Positions 43,546 through 52,474 of a stretch of 64,000 bases of DNA are shown piece by piece (the stretch's first letter is position 1; every line of letters starts with the position of its first letter). Below the pieces are notes generated by a model. The model saw only the letters and a program-made list of their open reading frames with translations, had not been told where the DNA came from and ran no database searches. The translations under genes were made by a program, and so were the position numbers. The DNA is taken from the NCBI RefSeq assembly GCF_030848395.1, contig NZ_JAVDBT010000017.1:1-64000 (forward strand), in the 5' to 3' direction. This DNA comes from Pseudogemmobacter lacusdianii (GTDB lineage: Bacteria; Pseudomonadota; Alphaproteobacteria; Rhodobacterales; Rhodobacteraceae).

Positions 43546-44762
43546 TGGAGATACTCGCGCCTTTGTTTTTACAGGCGGGGTATAACACCGCTTTGGTCAC
43601 GATTGGCGCCGCACTTTTGGGCGCAAGTGCCGGGGCGATTGGCAGTTTCGTTTTATTGCGCAAGCGGGCTTTGGTCTCGGATGCGATCAGCCATGCCACG
43701 CTGCCGGGGTTGGCTTTGGCCTTTATCGCGATGGTCTGGCTGACGGGCGAGGGGCGATCTTTGCCGGGATTGATGCTCGGCTCGGCGCTGACGGCGGGGC
43801 TTGGGCTTTTGGCGGTGGATTGGCTGACGCGCCGCACGCGGCTGGCCGAGGATGCTGCGATTGGTGCGGTGCTTTCGGTCTTCTTCGGCTTCGGCGTGGT
43901 GCTGATGACGGTGATCCAGACGCTGAACACGGGCGAGCAGGCAGGGCTGGCGGGATACCTTTTGGGCTCGACCGCAGGGATGCTGCGCAGTGAGGCTGAG
44001 CTGATCGCCGTGGCCGCCGGGGTGACGGGTGCCGCGATTTTTGCCTTGCGGCGGCCCTTTACGCTGGTCTGTTTTGACCCGGAATATGCTGGGGGGCGCG
44101 GCTATCCGACCGGCCGTGTCGATCTTGCGTTGATGGGGCTTTTGCTTGCCGTCACCGTGATCGGGTTGAAAGTGGCGGGGCTGGTGCTGATCGTCGCACT
44201 GACCATCACGCCGCCGGTGACGGCGCGGCTTTGGACGGATCGGCCGGGGCAGATGGTGGTCATCGCCGCCCTTCTGGGTGCGGCAGCGGCTTGGATCGGC
44301 ACGGCGATTTCGGCCAGCGGTGAGGGGCTGCCGACTGGCGCTTTGATCGTGCTGGTGGCCTTTGCGCTCTTCGTGATCTCACTTCTCCTTTCACCCAAAC
44401 GCGGGCTTTTGGCCGGATTGATCCGCCAACGCCGCTTTCAAACCTTGGTGCATGAGCGGCAAGGCCTGCTGGCGATCCTGCGCAACGAGCCGATCTATGA
44501 CAGCCTTACCTTGCGCCGGTTAAAAGCGCGCGGTTGGCTGCGGGCGGATGGCCAAGTCACGCCCGAGGGCCTATCGGCCGCCCGCCGGGCCGAGGCTGAT
44601 GCCGCGCGCTGGCAGCTTTACCGCCAAAGCCATCCGGCCGAGGCGGAACTTCTCTCGGGACGGATGATGGAGCCGATGGCCCGCGTCCTGCCGCCCGATC
44701 TTCTGGCCGAGCTGGACAGCCGCCTTGCCCTGGCCGCCGCCAAAAGGGGAGAGGCGCTGTGA
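43545..44762 (+). CDS. TroC-type metal permease with C-terminal DtxR-like extension
   Basis: 405 residues, longer than the usual 280-300 of ABC-3 permeases. Residues 1 to about 285 hold the eight or nine membrane segments (KRALVSDAISHATLPGLALAF is the family signature). The last 110 or so residues are soluble, and the stretch LRRLKARGWLRADGQVTPEGLSAARRAEADAARW resembles the winged-helix and following helix of DtxR/MntR repressors. Such fused permeases are known in TroC-like proteins. The domain may sense metal and gate transport, but this is inference. Confidence 0.85.
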   Translation: MEILAPLFLQAGYNTALVTIGAALLGASAGAIGSFVLLRKRALVSDAISHATLPGLALAFIAMVWLTGEGRSLPGLMLGSALTAGLGLLAVDWLTRRTRLAEDAAIGAVLSVFFGFGVVLMTVIQTLNTGEQAGLAGYLLGSTAGMLRSEAELIAVAAGVTGAAIFALRRPFTLVCFDPEYAGGRGYPTGRVDLALMGLLLAVTVIGLKVAGLVLIVALTITPPVTARLWTDRPGQMVVIAALLGAAAAWIGTAISASGEGLPTGALIVLVAFALFVISLLLSPKRGLLAGLIRQRRFQTLVHERQGLLAILRNEPIYDSLTLRRLKARGWLRADGQVTPEGLSAARRAEADAARWQLYRQSHPAEAELLSGRMMEPMARVLPPDLLAELDSRLALAAAKRGEAL

Positions 44763-45673
44763 ACCCCTTTCTGCAACTCACCCTGACGCCGATGCTGATT
44801 GGCGTGCTCGCCGCCTGCGCCTGCGCCTTGCCGGGCAATTTCCTCTTGCTGCGGCGGCAAAGCCTGATCGGCGATGCGATCAGCCATGTCGCTTTGCCCG
44901 GCATCGTCGCCGCCTATCTCTTGACCGGCACGCTCTCGGCCACGGCGATGTTCCTTGGCGCGACCGGGGCCGCCCTGCTGGCCGTGGCTTTGATCGAGCT
45001 TGTCCGTCGTCTGGGCCGGGTTGAGCCCGGGGCGGCGATGGGGGTGGTCTTCACCACGCTCTTTGCCTTGGGCGTCTTGATGCTGGAGCAATCGGCGTCC
45101 CGCAACCTGCATCTCGATGTGGAGCATGCGCTTTACGGCAATCTGGAAAGCCTGATCTGGCTAGAGGGCACCAGTTGGTCAGCGCTCCTTGACCCTGCCG
45201 CCTTGGCCGGGATGCCGCCGCAGATCTTCCGGCTGGCTTTGGTTCTGGCGGGGCTGGCGCTTTTCACCGTGACCTTCTGGCGTGAGCTGATGATCGGCAC
45301 CTTTGACCCCAGTTTTGCCCAAAGCATCGGGGCGCGCCCAAGACTGTTCAACATCGCTCTGGTTGGCCTTGTTGCCATCGCGGCGGTGGCCTCTTTCGAC
45401 GCGGTCGGCTCGATCATCGTGATTGCGATGTTTATCTGCCCGCCCGCTGCGGCGCGGCTGATGACCGATAGGCTCAGCCGACAAATCTGGTGGAGCATGG
45501 GCTTTGCCAGCGCTTCGGCCATCTTGGGCTATGTGCTGGCGGGCTATGGGCCGATGTGGTTTGGCAGCCCGCATTCGGTCTCGGCTGCGGGGATGATCGC
45601 CACGGTCAGCGGGGTGATCTTGGCTGGCACTGCGCTTTTTGGCCCGCGGCGGCGGCAAAATCTGGCGGCGTGA
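44759..45673 (+). CDS. TroD-type metal ABC permease
   Basis: 304 residues, eight or so membrane segments, and the family signature LRRQSLIGDAISHVALPGIVAAY. No C-terminal extension, unlike its partner. The GTG start overlaps the stop of the longer permease (GTGA), so the two are probably made in equal amount. A bidirectional terminator follows. Confidence 0.9.
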   Translation: MNPFLQLTLTPMLIGVLAACACALPGNFLLLRRQSLIGDAISHVALPGIVAAYLLTGTLSATAMFLGATGAALLAVALIELVRRLGRVEPGAAMGVVFTTLFALGVLMLEQSASRNLHLDVEHALYGNLESLIWLEGTSWSALLDPAALAGMPPQIFRLALVLAGLALFTVTFWRELMIGTFDPSFAQSIGARPRLFNIALVGLVAIAAVASFDAVGSIIVIAMFICPPAAARLMTDRLSRQIWWSMGFASASAILGYVLAGYGPMWFGSPHSVSAAGMIATVSGVILAGTALFGPRRRQNLAA

Positions 45674-45683
45674 TTGCCTCATG

Positions 45684-45713
45684 AAAAGGCCCCGCCGTTG
45701 AGCGGGGCCTTTT
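45684..45713. terminator. Bidirectional intrinsic terminator
   Basis: AAAAGGCCCCGC (45684-45695) and GCGGGGCCTTTT (45702-45713) form a perfect 12-bp stem with a six-base loop and a T-run on both strands. It separates the convergent metal transporter operon and katE. Confidence 0.95.
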
Positions 45714-45730
45714 ACCCTTAGCGCAAGGCC

Positions 45731-47779
45731 TTAGGCCAGATCACGCAATTCCGGCTCGCGCGCCCAGTAGCGCTTTTTGGCGGTCTGGGCGAGATCCTCC
45801 CAAGGGCCAACGCCCTCGCCATCCTCAATCCCGGCGCGGTCGAGAATAACCGTCGAGCCTTTGCAGTGACCGATCGCTTTAAGATGCGCATAGGCGTCCA
45901 TCACAAAGCCCACCGCCGCCGCATCTTTGGCCAGCTTCTGTGCCTGATCCGGCATCAAGATCATCGCGATGCCGTCAAAAAGCGCGGAAGGTGAGCCTGC
46001 CAGCTGCCCATCGGGCACCAAAGAGCCGCCCTTCAGCGCCAGGGGGCCGATCTTCGGGGCCACGACAAAGACCGAACCGCCTTCGCCTTCAATCGCGGCG
46101 GTCAGTTTGTCGATGCTTTCTTTATCCGAGCCTTCTGCGACCAAAAGCCCGATCTTGCGGCCCTTCAGCGTCTCCTTCCAATTGCCTTGGATCGAAAGCG
46201 CGGCGGAGGGTTCGAGATCGACTGGCTCCTTGAAGGGTTTGGCCGGGGCAGGGACATCGATCCCCAGACCCTTGGCAACGCGCTCGCCCAGCCCTTGGTC
46301 GATCACCAAAAGATGCGCCACCACTTTCGGGCGCACATGCTCAAGCCCGACTTTCGACAGCTCAAAGACGAAAGAGGAGGCGGTGTGCGCCCGCTCATTC
46401 TCGGTCAAAGACCGCCAGTAAAGCCGGGGCTGGCTGTAATGGTCGCCAAAGCTTTCCGCCCGGATACGCTCTTTGCCACCCGAAACCTCGGCCTTGGCGG
46501 TGACAAAGCCCTGTTTAGACGCGCGCGGACCCGGATCCTCACCCGCTTGATCCAGCGAGTTCGGCTCATAATTGGCGCGGCCCTTCGGCACGGCGGTCTG
46601 CATCAGCCCGTCGCGCATCATATTGGCATAGGGGCATTTCGGCGCATTGATCGGGATTTGGTGGAAATTCGTGGTGCCAAGCCGCGATTTCTGGGTGTCG
46701 AGATAGGAGAAGAGACGCCCTTGCAGCAAAGGGTCTTCGCTGAAGTCGATCCCCGGCACGATGTTTGAGGGCAGGAAGGCTGATTGCTCGTTCTCGGCAA
46801 AGTGGTTGTCGGGGTTGCGGTTCAGCTTCATCCGGCCAATCACTTGCAAAGGCACGATTTCTTCGGGGATGATCTTGGTTGGGTCCAAGACATCATAGGG
46901 CAGGCTATCGGCCAGCTCTTGGTCAAAGACCTGCACCGCAAAGTCCCATTCCGGGAAGTCACCCGCCTCGATCGCCTCATAAAGATCGCGGCGGTGGTAG
47001 TCGTTATCCGCCCCTTGCAGCTTGGTGCTTTCGTCCCAAACCAGTGACTGCACGCCCAAGACGGGCTTCCAATGGAACTTGACGAAGCGCGCCTCGCCTT
47101 CGGCATTCACAAAGCGGAAGGTGTGAACGCCAAAGCCCTCCATCATCCGCAGCGAACGCGGGATGGCGCGGTCGGACATCGCCCAGATCACAGTGTGCAA
47201 AGTCTCGGGCATCAGCGAGACGAAGTCCCAAAAGGTATCATGCGCCGAGCCCGCTTGCGGATAGCCCTTATCGGCTTCCATCTTCACCGAATGCACCAGA
47301 TCGGGGAATTTGATCGCATCTTGAATGAAGAAGACCGGGATGTTGTTGCCGACCAGATCCCAGTTGCCTTGGTCGGTGTAGAACTTGACCGCAAAGCCGC
47401 GCACATCGCGCGGCGTGTCGACCGAGCCTGCGCCGCCTGCCACGGTGGAGAAGCGCACAAAGACCGGGGTCTCTTTGCCTGTCTCGGCCAGAAGGCTGGC
47501 GACGGTCAACTCGGGGATGGCTTTGGTGCAGGTGAACACCCCATGCGCGGCCGAGCCGCGGGCATGGACGATCCGCTCGGGGATGCGCTCATGGTCGAAG
47601 TGGAAGATCTTTTCGCGCAGGAGGAAGTCTTCCAAAAGCGTCGGCCCGCGCGCGCCAGCGCGCAGTGAATTTTGATTGTCCGAGAAGGGGATGCCGTGAT
47701 TGGTGGTCAGGACCTCGCCGCCGCGTTGCTGGGTCTCACCGGCATTGCCTTGCGCAGTCTCATAGCTTTTCGGTGCCAT
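45731..47779 (-). CDS. katE: KatE, large-subunit monofunctional catalase
   Basis: 682 residues, a clade 2 catalase of the HPII type. The core contains RIVHARGSAAHG with the catalytic histidine, FSTVAGGAGSVDTPRDVRGFAVKFYT, and the haem-ligand region RLFSYLDTQKSRLG with its tyrosine. The C-terminal domain (about 530-682, from GRKIGLLVAEGS) is the class I glutamine amidotransferase/PfpI-like fold found in large catalases. It removes H2O2. An EcfG-type promoter upstream (47957-47931) implies control by the general stress response, as for katE in other bacteria. Confidence 0.93.
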   Translation of the reverse strand: MAPKSYETAQGNAGETQQRGGEVLTTNHGIPFSDNQNSLRAGARGPTLLEDFLLREKIFHFDHERIPERIVHARGSAAHGVFTCTKAIPELTVASLLAETGKETPVFVRFSTVAGGAGSVDTPRDVRGFAVKFYTDQGNWDLVGNNIPVFFIQDAIKFPDLVHSVKMEADKGYPQAGSAHDTFWDFVSLMPETLHTVIWAMSDRAIPRSLRMMEGFGVHTFRFVNAEGEARFVKFHWKPVLGVQSLVWDESTKLQGADNDYHRRDLYEAIEAGDFPEWDFAVQVFDQELADSLPYDVLDPTKIIPEEIVPLQVIGRMKLNRNPDNHFAENEQSAFLPSNIVPGIDFSEDPLLQGRLFSYLDTQKSRLGTTNFHQIPINAPKCPYANMMRDGLMQTAVPKGRANYEPNSLDQAGEDPGPRASKQGFVTAKAEVSGGKERIRAESFGDHYSQPRLYWRSLTENERAHTASSFVFELSKVGLEHVRPKVVAHLLVIDQGLGERVAKGLGIDVPAPAKPFKEPVDLEPSAALSIQGNWKETLKGRKIGLLVAEGSDKESIDKLTAAIEGEGGSVFVVAPKIGPLALKGGSLVPDGQLAGSPSALFDGIAMILMPDQAQKLAKDAAAVGFVMDAYAHLKAIGHCKGSTVILDRAGIEDGEGVGPWEDLAQTAKKRYWAREPELRDLA

Positions 47780-47930
47780 CTAGGGTTCCTCTGCTGCATG
47801 TCGAGGGGACCGATGAGGGGGCATACATGCGGCCTCTTAGAGCAAGGGCGATGTCCGGTTGGGGCCTGTCAGCGCCCCCCGTTCCCCATATCACCTCAGC
47901 GGTCCCGTCAGAGCTTATGTGCCCATTGGG

Positions 47931-47957
47931 TGAACGGCTGAGGGGTGCAAAGGTTCC
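47931..47957 (-). promoter_or_regulatory. EcfG-type promoter for katE
   Basis: On the minus strand GGAAC (47957-47953), a 16-base spacer and CGTTCA (47936-47931). The predicted start near 47925 gives a leader of about 145 bases. It lies in the only gap between katE and the AEC gene, so it can serve no other gene. Confidence 0.68.
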
Positions 47958-47995
47958 GCCATGGCGGCGGATCGGGCGGCGCTCGGCGGGAAGTG

Positions 47996-48934
47996 TCAGG
48001 GCAGCAGGTTCAGCCAGACCCAAGTGGTGCCGATCGAGGCCACGGTGGCGAAAAGCACCGAGGAGGCATTCACTCGCATCGCCACGCCATACATATGCGC
48101 GAAAAGATAGGCGTTCACGCCCGGCGCCATTGCGGCGGTCAGCACGGCAGAACGCAGCCCCGCCGTATCCAAGCCAAAGACGAAGCGGCCCAAAAGATAG
48201 GTGAGCGCGGGCTGCAGGATCAGCGAAATCGCGCAGATCATCGCAATCGTGGCGCGGTCGCCCTCGGGTCGGTAGCGGAAAAGCACGCCGCCAAGCCCAA
48301 ACAAAGCCGCCGGGATTGAGGCGCGCACCATCATCTCGACCGCATCCCAAAAGGGTTGCGGCAGCGGCAAGGCGGTGAGGTTGACGGCAAATCCGGCCAG
48401 AACGCCGATGACCAGAGGCTGGGTCAAGATCCCGCCGCCGATCTGGCGGCCCATCCTCAGCACGGATTGGCCTTGCCCGCGCCCCCGGGCCCATTCCATC
48501 AGAGCGATGCCAAAGGTGTAGAGCAGCGTGGCATGGATCGAGATGATGGCAAGGTTGCCTGCCAAAGCCTCCGCCCCATAGGCGCGCTCGGTGATGGGCA
48601 GGCCCAAGAGCAGGGTGTTGGAGAAGAAGCTTGCAAAACCAATGGCGATGGCATCGGGCAGCGGGCGTTTGAAGACCAGCCTTGCGCCGAAGAAACCTGC
48701 GCCAAAGGCCGCGAAGGCCGAGAGGTAGAAGGTCAAAAGCAGCCCGATGTCATAGGCCGCAGAAAGGTCTAATTGCGCGATCGCGCGAAAGAGCATGCAA
48801 GGCAAAGCGAAGTTCTGCGCAAAGCGCATCACGCCATCGACCGAGCCTTCGTCGAAAAGCTTGGCCCTTGCCGCCGCATAGCCAAAGCCAATCAGCAGGA
48901 ACACGGGCAAGATGACTTCGATAAGCGCGGTCAT
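47996..48934 (-). CDS. AEC-family (auxin efflux carrier-like) permease
   Basis: 312 residues with about ten membrane segments of the AEC family (PVFLLIGFGYAAARAKLFDEGSVDGVMRFAQNFALPCMLFR at the N-terminus, VMAPGVNAYLFAHMYG at the C-terminus). In bacteria such carriers export or import organic acids such as malate or malonate. The gene stands alone upstream of katE; the substrate is unknown. Confidence 0.87.
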   Translation of the reverse strand: MTALIEVILPVFLLIGFGYAAARAKLFDEGSVDGVMRFAQNFALPCMLFRAIAQLDLSAAYDIGLLLTFYLSAFAAFGAGFFGARLVFKRPLPDAIAIGFASFFSNTLLLGLPITERAYGAEALAGNLAIISIHATLLYTFGIALMEWARGRGQGQSVLRMGRQIGGGILTQPLVIGVLAGFAVNLTALPLPQPFWDAVEMMVRASIPAALFGLGGVLFRYRPEGDRATIAMICAISLILQPALTYLLGRFVFGLDTAGLRSAVLTAAMAPGVNAYLFAHMYGVAMRVNASSVLFATVASIGTTWVWLNLLP

Positions 48935-49024
48935 AGGGCGGGTCTTTGCTGATGTCCGCCCAAGGCGAGCGGTGGAGAGCTATGGCAGTCGGTTGAGAAA
49001 CGAAGGCGCGCCCCTGCAGCAAGC

Positions 49025-49828
49025 TTAGGCGAGGTTGTCGTATTGAATTTGCATCCCGTCATAGGCCGGGCGGATATGGGCCGCCAACTCGGCCAGCAAG
49101 GTTTCGAAATCAAGATCGATATGCATATCGGTCAGGATGGCGCGGGCGGGCTTGGCGCGGGCAATCCAGTCCAACGTCAGGTCCAGATGCGCATGGGTCG
49201 GATGCGGCTTGCGACGCAAGGCGTCAACGATCCAGCAATCAAGGCCTTGCAGCGCGGCCCAAGTCTCGTCGGGGATCTCAACCGCATCGGGCAGATAGGC
49301 CAGGGGGCCAACCCGGAAACCAAGTGCGTCGGTCGAGCCATGGTCGGCGCGGAAGGGCTGGAAGGTGATGGGGCCGCCGGGGCCATCCACCTCAAAGCTG
49401 CCATCGATGGTGTGCAGATCCAAGATCGGCGGGTAAGGCGAGCCTGCGGGCTGCACGAAAGCATAGCCAAAGCGCGACAGCAGCGCCTCTTGCGTCGGGC
49501 CATCGGCCCAGACCGGGATGCGACGGCGCTGGCGATAGGTCAGCTGGCGCAGATCATCGATGCCGTTCATATGATCGGCATGCGAATGGGTATAGACCAC
49601 AGCATCCATCGCCTGCACGCCCGCATCCAAAAGCTGGTCGCGCATATCGGGCGAGGTGTCGATCAGCACCGTGGTGGTGCCTGCCTCGGTGATCCGCTCG
49701 ACCAAAAGCGAGCAGCGGCGGCGGCGGTTCTTCGGGTTTGCCGGGTCGCAATCGCCCCAATCGCCGCCGATCCGTGGCACTCCGCCCGAGGAGCCGCAGC
49801 CCAGAATGGTGAAGCGCAAGCTGGCCAT
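49025..49828 (-). CDS. MBL-fold hydrolase, PhnP-like
   Basis: 267 residues. LGCGSSGGVPRIGGDWGDC at the N-terminus and THSHADHMNGIDDLR (H81, H83, D85, H86) are typical of the PhnP/LipB-linked branch of metallo-beta-lactamase phosphodiesterases. It probably cleaves cyclic phosphodiesters, but the substrate is not evident. The ATG overlaps the tatD stop by one base (TGATG), the usual Rhodobacteraceae arrangement. Confidence 0.85.
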   Translation of the reverse strand: MASLRFTILGCGSSGGVPRIGGDWGDCDPANPKNRRRRCSLLVERITEAGTTTVLIDTSPDMRDQLLDAGVQAMDAVVYTHSHADHMNGIDDLRQLTYRQRRRIPVWADGPTQEALLSRFGYAFVQPAGSPYPPILDLHTIDGSFEVDGPGGPITFQPFRADHGSTDALGFRVGPLAYLPDAVEIPDETWAALQGLDCWIVDALRRKPHPTHAHLDLTLDWIARAKPARAILTDMHIDLDFETLLAELAAHIRPAYDGMQIQYDNLA

Positions 49829-50634
49829 CAGGCAGCCTTTCTTGCAGCATTGGCCTTCCAGAACAGCCGATCGAAATTGGCCGTGGTGGCGGCGGCGAAC
49901 TCGGCCTCGGAGACGCCAAAGACCTGCGCGCCGGTCTTGGCGGTGAAGGCGGTATAGGCGGGCTCATTGCGGCGGCCGCGATAGGGCGGCGGGGCAAGAT
50001 AGGGGCTGTCGGTCTCGACCAGAATCCGGTCCAGCGGCGCGCGGGCGAAGATCTCGCGCAGCTCCGAGGATTTGGGGAAGGCCGCAATGCCCGACATGGA
50101 AAGGTAGAACCCCATCTCCAACGCCGCCTCGGCCAGACGGGGCCCGGAAGAGAAGCAATGCATCACGCAAGAATAAGGCTTTGCCGCCATGCCTTCACCG
50201 AGGATCGCCTCAATCTCTTCATCCGCCGCGCGGGCGTGGATGATCAGCGGCAGGCCGGTTTCTTGCGCGGCTTCGATATGAATACGCAGGCTCTCGCGCT
50301 GCACGGGGGCTGAGTCAGGCGTGTAGTGGAAATCCAGCCCCGTCTCACCAATCCCCACCATTTTGGGGTGCTTTGCCGCCTCAATCAGATCGGCGACCGA
50401 AAGGGCAGGCACTTCGCCCGCGCTCATCGGGTGGATGCCGTAGGCGTAGAAGATATTTTCATAGGCTTCGGCGATCTCAATCGCGCGGGCCAGCCGGTCG
50501 GGCTTGGTGCAGATATGCACCATGCGCTTCACGCCAGCCTCGCTTGCGCGGGCGATGATCTGGTCAAGCTCGCCGTCGAAATCGGCAAAATCAAGGTGGC
50601 AGTGGCTGTCGACCAATTCAGGCGGGGGGGTCAT
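49828..50634 (-). CDS. TatD-family DNase/metal hydrolase
   Basis: 268 residues with the metal-binding VDSHCHLDF at the start, GETGLDFHY, and HARAADEEI further on; the closing VETDSPYLAPPPYRGRRNEP is diagnostic. It is a metal-dependent 3'-5' exonuclease or related hydrolase in the cytoplasm. Nineteen bases downstream of holB. Confidence 0.92.
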   Translation of the reverse strand: MTPPPELVDSHCHLDFADFDGELDQIIARASEAGVKRMVHICTKPDRLARAIEIAEAYENIFYAYGIHPMSAGEVPALSVADLIEAAKHPKMVGIGETGLDFHYTPDSAPVQRESLRIHIEAAQETGLPLIIHARAADEEIEAILGEGMAAKPYSCVMHCFSSGPRLAEAALEMGFYLSMSGIAAFPKSSELREIFARAPLDRILVETDSPYLAPPPYRGRRNEPAYTAFTAKTGAQVFGVSEAEFAAATTANFDRLFWKANAARKAA

Positions 50635-50653
50635 TTGAAAGCTCTCGCTTGGC

Positions 50654-51781
50654 TTAAGGGGCGAGGCGTCCCGCCGTCTCGTCGATCTTCAAGAGGGTAT
50701 CCATGAGAAGGGCGGCAGGGTCAAGGTTGACCGCTTTGCCTCGGCGCGCGCGGGCGGTCAGGTCATGCGACAGATCCGCCCAAGCCAAAGCGTGATAGGG
50801 GGTGGGCGAAAGGCGGGCGATAAGCTTCATCTCACCTTCGGCGGCCTCATGCGGGGCCTCATTCAGCGTACCGGCACGGGCGAGGCGGGCAAGGAAGGTC
50901 TCGATCAGCGTCAAGATCAGATCGAAGCGATGCGCACCTTGCTTACCGCTGGCGCTTTCGGCCAGCGCCGTGGCGCGGTTGCGGTCAAGGCGCGGCAGGT
51001 CGGAGAACAGCCGGATCAGCCCGGCATAGGTTTGCATCCCTTCGGCATTGGTCAGGCGAAACGCCTCACCCACCGAGCCGCCAGCCAGTTCGGCCAAAGG
51101 CTGGCGGTCTTCGGGGGTGATCTCACCACCCGCTTGCACCAAAGCATCCGACAGATCCTGCGGCGGCAAGGGGTGCAGCCGCAACTCGCGGCAGCGCGAG
51201 CGGATCGTGGGCAACAGCCGGTTTGGCTGATGCGCAATCAGGAAGAAGAAGGTGCTGGGCGGCGGCTCTTCCAGTAGCTTCAAAAGCGCATTGGCGGCCG
51301 AGGGGTTCATCTCATCGGCGGCATCAACAATGGCGACGCGGCGGCCACCATCGGCGGCGGAAAGCGTGAAGAAGGACTTCAGCTTGCGCACCTCATCGAC
51401 CGAGATGACTTGGCTGAGCGCGGTGCGCTTTTCATTCGGCCCCCGGCGCAAAAGGAATAGCCGAGGCTCGGCCATCGCCCGCAGGCGGCGCGCTACGGGG
51501 TGATCTTCGGGGATGTCCAAAGTCTCGGGCGGCGGGGCGGCGAACATGCCACCGCTGTCGTCGGGTGTGGCCAGCAGGAAGCGCGCCAAATGCCAAGACA
51601 AAGTGGCCTTGCCGATGCCCTTCGGCCCCGTAACCAGCCAGCCATGATGCATCCGCCCCGAGCGGAAGGCATCAAGAAAATTGGCCTGCGCCTCGGCATG
51701 GCCAAAGATCGAGCGGGTTTCGCGCGGATGCGGAGCACCCTCGATGCGGTCGGGTTCGGGAAGGGACGCAGGTTCTGCCAT
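50654..51781 (-). CDS. holB: DNA polymerase III delta' subunit
   Basis: 375 residues, AAA+ clamp-loader subunit with P-loop GPKGIGKATLSWHLARFLL, sensor-type VDAADEMNPSAANALLKLLEEPP and the SRC-like TIRSRCRELRL. It is part of the clamp loader that places the beta clamp on DNA. Next to tmk, as in many bacteria. Confidence 0.92.
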   Translation of the reverse strand: MAEPASLPEPDRIEGAPHPRETRSIFGHAEAQANFLDAFRSGRMHHGWLVTGPKGIGKATLSWHLARFLLATPDDSGGMFAAPPPETLDIPEDHPVARRLRAMAEPRLFLLRRGPNEKRTALSQVISVDEVRKLKSFFTLSAADGGRRVAIVDAADEMNPSAANALLKLLEEPPPSTFFFLIAHQPNRLLPTIRSRCRELRLHPLPPQDLSDALVQAGGEITPEDRQPLAELAGGSVGEAFRLTNAEGMQTYAGLIRLFSDLPRLDRNRATALAESASGKQGAHRFDLILTLIETFLARLARAGTLNEAPHEAAEGEMKLIARLSPTPYHALAWADLSHDLTARARRGKAVNLDPAALLMDTLLKIDETAGRLAP

Positions 51782-51820
51782 GAGCGGACAATGCCCCAGC
51801 GGCGGGGCGGGGGGAAGGGG

Positions 51821-52474
51821 CTAGCGGGCCCCGGCGCGCGGCAAAAGTGCTGTCTCTACCAGTTGCAGCACCTCGGCGGCGATGATCTCTTGGCTGCGGT
51901 CGCCATCGATGACCCGGTAGCGCGGGAAGCGTTTGGCAAGGTCGAGAAAACCCGCCCGCGCGCGGGTCTGGAAGGCCAAGCCCATATCCTCAAACCGCAT
52001 CTCATGGCCCTTGCGAGCCGTGGCGCGGGCCAATCCCGCCTCGGGGGCGAGGTCGAAGAGCAGGGTCAGGTCGGGCTCAATCCCGATCATCAGATCATGC
52101 AGCTGATCGACGGTTTGGCTGAGATCCCCGCGCGTGATGCCTTGGAAAATCCGCGTAGAATCGGCGAAGCGGTCGCAAATCACCACCGCCCCGCGCGCCA
52201 AAGCCGGACGGATGGTCTTTTCGAGGTGATCACGGCGCGCGGCGGTGAAGAGGAGGATCTCCGTCTCGGCCGACCAACGGTCGGTTTCCCCTTCAAGCAC
52301 CAAACGGCGGATCTCTTCCGCGCCGGGGCTTCCGCCCGGCTCACGGGTCAAAACAACATCGCGCCCTTGCGCGGTCAAAGCCTCATGCAGGCGGCGGGCT
52401 TGGGTGGATTTACCCGAGCCATCAATGCCTTCGAACGAGATGAACAGTCCCGACACGCCCAGTTCCGTGCTCAA
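51821..52474 (-). CDS. tmk: Thymidylate kinase
   Basis: 217 residues with P-loop FEGIDGSGKSTQ, TREPGG and the DRFADST motif. It phosphorylates dTMP to dTDP. It starts at a TTG that overlaps the stop of the carboxypeptidase gene (TTGA), the same device as at ecfG and the following kinase gene. Confidence 0.93.
   Translation of the reverse strand: MSTELGVSGLFISFEGIDGSGKSTQARRLHEALTAQGRDVVLTREPGGSPGAEEIRRLVLEGETDRWSAETEILLFTAARRDHLEKTIRPALARGAVVICDRFADSTRIFQGITRGDLSQTVDQLHDLMIGIEPDLTLLFDLAPEAGLARATARKGHEMRFEDMGLAFQTRARAGFLDLAKRFPRYRVIDGDRSQEIIAAEVLQLVETALLPRAGAR

Noticed and set aside
47780-47792. GGAACC directly before the katE start
   Set aside because: It lies in the ribosome-site position with no -10 element before the gene; the real candidate is at 47957-47931.
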